From Acidobacteriota bacterium (GTDB taxonomy: Bacteria; Acidobacteriota; UBA6911), in assembly GCA_031271905.1 (NCBI GenBank), contig JAISUT010000046.1, positions 1 through 43,318 on the forward strand: a stretch of 43,318 bases of DNA, read 5' to 3'. The position numbers and the translations under genes are program-made. How positions within the stretch are numbered: the stretch's first letter is position 1; every line of letters begins with the position of its first letter. Below, piece by piece: positions 42,526 to 43,318 of the stretch. The notes below the pieces were generated by a model that did not search any database, was not told the DNA's origin, and worked only from the letters and a program-made list of their open reading frames with translations.

Positions 42526-42547
42526 GGCGGTCGCACCCGTGACCGCC
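42526..42547 (+). terminator. possible terminator after secG
   Basis: A perfect 7-bp stem GGCGGTC (42526-42532) / GACCGCC (42541-42547) with an 8-base loop, followed by GGGTTTG. The T-run is short, so termination is uncertain. Confidence 0.35.
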
Positions 42548-42599
42548 GGGTTTGCGAATAGCCACGCCATCTGTCACGGGCAGGTCGTGGTTGCAAAGT

Positions 42600-42684
42600 G
42601 CCGAAGTGGTGGAACTGGCAGACACGCCATCTTGAGGGGGTGGTGGGGAAACTCGTGGGGGTTCGAGTCCCCCCTTCGGCACCA
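42600..42684 (+). tRNA. tRNA-Leu, anticodon GAG, CCA encoded
   Basis: Acceptor GCCGAAG (42600-42606) pairs with CTTCGGC (42674-42680), and discriminator A and CCA follow. The anticodon stem CCATC/GGTGG holds loop TTGAGGG with GAG at 42634-42636, which reads CUC/CUU. A variable arm of about 13 bases and the T arm GGGGG TTCGAGT CCCCC fit a class II tRNA. Together they show leucine identity. It is flanked on its 3' side by integrase debris, the usual place for element integration. Confidence 0.95.
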
Positions 42685-42699
42685 TCTCACTGTCTATCC

Positions 42700-42781
42700 T
42701 TGTCTAAAGCAATCCAACACAGTTAAAAATAATCAATAAAATCAAGTGTTTGCCGCGTTTCGTTGTCTAAAGCCATCTAAC
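42700..42781 (+). repeat. 19-bp direct repeats of integrase-arm type
   Basis: TTGTCTAAAGCAATCCAAC (42700-42718) and TTGTCTAAAGCCATCTAAC (42763-42781) differ at two positions and are 63 bp apart. Upstream of a DUF4102-type integrase these fit arm-type binding sites; that is inference. Confidence 0.65.
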
Positions 42782-42805
42782 GGGGTATACTGGAATCGAC
42801 GTTTT

Positions 42806-42858
42806 TTGTTGGTATAAAAAGCGGGAAGATACCAACATCGGCGGGGCGATACCAACAA
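42806..42858. repeat. GATACCAACA repeats before integrase start
   Basis: GATACCAACA at 42828-42837 and 42848-42857 are exactly 20 bp apart. TTGTTGGTAT at 42806-42815 is the reverse complement of ATACCAACAA. The phasing suggests a protein-binding array at the integrase promoter. Confidence 0.6.
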
Positions 42859-42878
42859 TTCGACGGGAGGCAATGTTT

Positions 42879-42980
42879 ATGCGGCTATCGGACGTGGCGG
42901 TAAAAAAACTGAAACCGGCGGGGAAAACAAGGAAGGTCGCCGACGGCGGCGGGTCGAGGAAATTCTGGACGCGCCGCTGA
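42879..42980 (+). pseudogene. truncated tyrosine integrase N-terminus (DUF4102 arm-binding domain)
   Basis: MRLSDVAVKKLKPAGKTRKVADGGG matches the start of tyrosine recombinases with a DUF4102 domain, which carry ...KPG-K-YKLADGGGL. It follows GGGAGG. After about 25 residues the similarity ends and a stop comes at 42980; the catalytic domain is missing. The plus-one frame continues as a DUF3987-like sequence, so two unrelated ends are joined. Confidence 0.8.
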
Positions 42981-43264
42981 ACCTGCCGAAGGACGGCGGC
43001 GTGGAGCCGCGCACGTTGACGCTTGACGAAAGCGCCACCGAAACATGGTCGGGCTTTTACCAAAACATTGAAAAGGAAATGCGCGTTTCCGGCGACTGCG
43101 CCGACCTGCGGGATTTCGCCGGGAAGGCGGCGCATCAGGCTTCAAGGTTGGCGGGGCTGTTCCAATTCTTCAATAACGGAGCGCCGGACGGCACCGTGAC
43201 CAACCAACGTAGATTCCCGAAAAGTTATGACGCGACCAGCGGCTTCACTCCCATGGCCTCATAA
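42948..43264 (+). pseudogene. DUF3987-like (primase/virulence-type) C-terminal fragment
   Basis: The frame beginning near 42948 reads VEEILDAPLNLPKDGG, then LTLDESATETWSGFYQNIEKEM and DCADLRDFAGKAAHQASRLAGLFQFF. That is the pattern of the C-terminal part of DUF3987 proteins from integrated elements and phages. It lacks the N-terminal ATPase half and ends at 43264 in sequence that also reads as a transposase end on the other strand. It is a remnant. Confidence 0.7.
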
Positions 43265-43318
43265 ATCAGCTTCTGCTTCTCCGTGACGGCGAGGACTTTC
43301 GGGCGGCGCCCCTCGCTT
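43225..43318 (-). CDS. possible transposase C-terminus (partial, runs off the edge)
   Basis: The minus strand from the right edge reads SEGRRPKVLAVTEKQKLIYEAMGVKPLVAS and then a stop at 43225-43227. The TEKQKLIYEAMGV-type ending resembles C-termini of some IS transposases (IS1634-like), but only 30 residues are visible. Its position inside integration debris supports a mobile origin. Confidence 0.4.
   Translation of the reverse strand, partial: SEGRRPKVLAVTEKQKLIYEAMGVKPLVAS

Noticed and set aside
42410-42685. 91-residue minus-strand frame starting [12 protein letters not shown] over tRNA-Leu
   Set aside because: This is the familiar spurious translation of the reverse strand of a tRNA 3' end.

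Overview
The window looks like a piece of a GC-rich, probably anaerobic, Gram-negative bacterial chromosome. A ComEC/YidC/YidD/Jag envelope and RNA core is combined with selenium metabolism and oxygen-sensitive Fe-S enzymes. A PVC-type lineage (Lentisphaerae/Kiritimatiellota or similar) is my best guess. It rests on general gene content and a repeat-type peptide near 10.74 kb, is low confidence, and cannot be proven from this window.

Layout. (1) 1-7.7 kb is accessory. It holds a small Cys-containing secreted protein, a tightly overlapped zinc/manganese-type ABC uptake operon (lipoprotein binding protein, ATPase, permease, extra lipoprotein) in clearly AT-richer DNA, and an exported tyrosine-phosphatase-like protein. 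It also holds a 190-bp duplicated fragment of the permease gene, a dispersed ~107-bp repeat, an AT-rich HD-domain gene and a VapBC toxin-antitoxin pair. (2) 7.7-10.8 kb is a minus-strand operon of a NapH-like membrane ferredoxin, a 2-hydroxyacyl-CoA dehydratase/double-cubane type protein and its BadF/HgdC-type ATPase activator. (3) 11-14.3 kb has a secreted GH67 alpha-glucuronidase and a NudF-like ADP-sugar pyrophosphatase. (4) 14.4-16.9 kb is an aromatic amino-acid operon (AroF-type DAHP synthase, TyrA fused to chorismate mutase). It is preceded by a promoter, a Phe/Tyr-rich leader peptide and an intrinsic terminator, i.e. a textbook attenuator. (5) 17.2-18.3 kb is selD, whose true start lies 60 bp upstream of the longest uninterrupted ATG frame because codon 17 is UGA (selenocysteine). 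(6) 18.4-23.2 kb is the conserved rpmH-rnpA-yidD-yidC-jag-mnmE block. (7) 23.2-38.2 kb is a long minus-strand run: dusB, aldehyde dehydrogenase, a two-domain YvcK/CofD-like protein, a Tex protein with a large low-complexity insert, comEC, an RlmD-like rRNA methyltransferase, a conserved unknown and a sugar-kinase-like APH protein. (8) 38.4-42.3 kb is gapA-pgk-tpiA-secG. (9) The right end is tRNA-Leu(GAG) followed by wreckage of an integrated element: an integrase N-terminus with arm-type repeats, a DUF3987 fragment and a possible transposase C-terminus.

Several non-coding repeat families run through the window. A GGGAACC...GGTTCCC inverted-repeat element occurs in a 63-bp and a ~120-bp form and often abuts stop codons. 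A ~127-nt palindrome separates gapA from pgk, and the ~107-bp accessory repeat is present in three copies. The most informative observations are the UGA codon in selD, the aromatic attenuator, the permease fragment that differs from its parent only by synonymous changes, and the repeat families.
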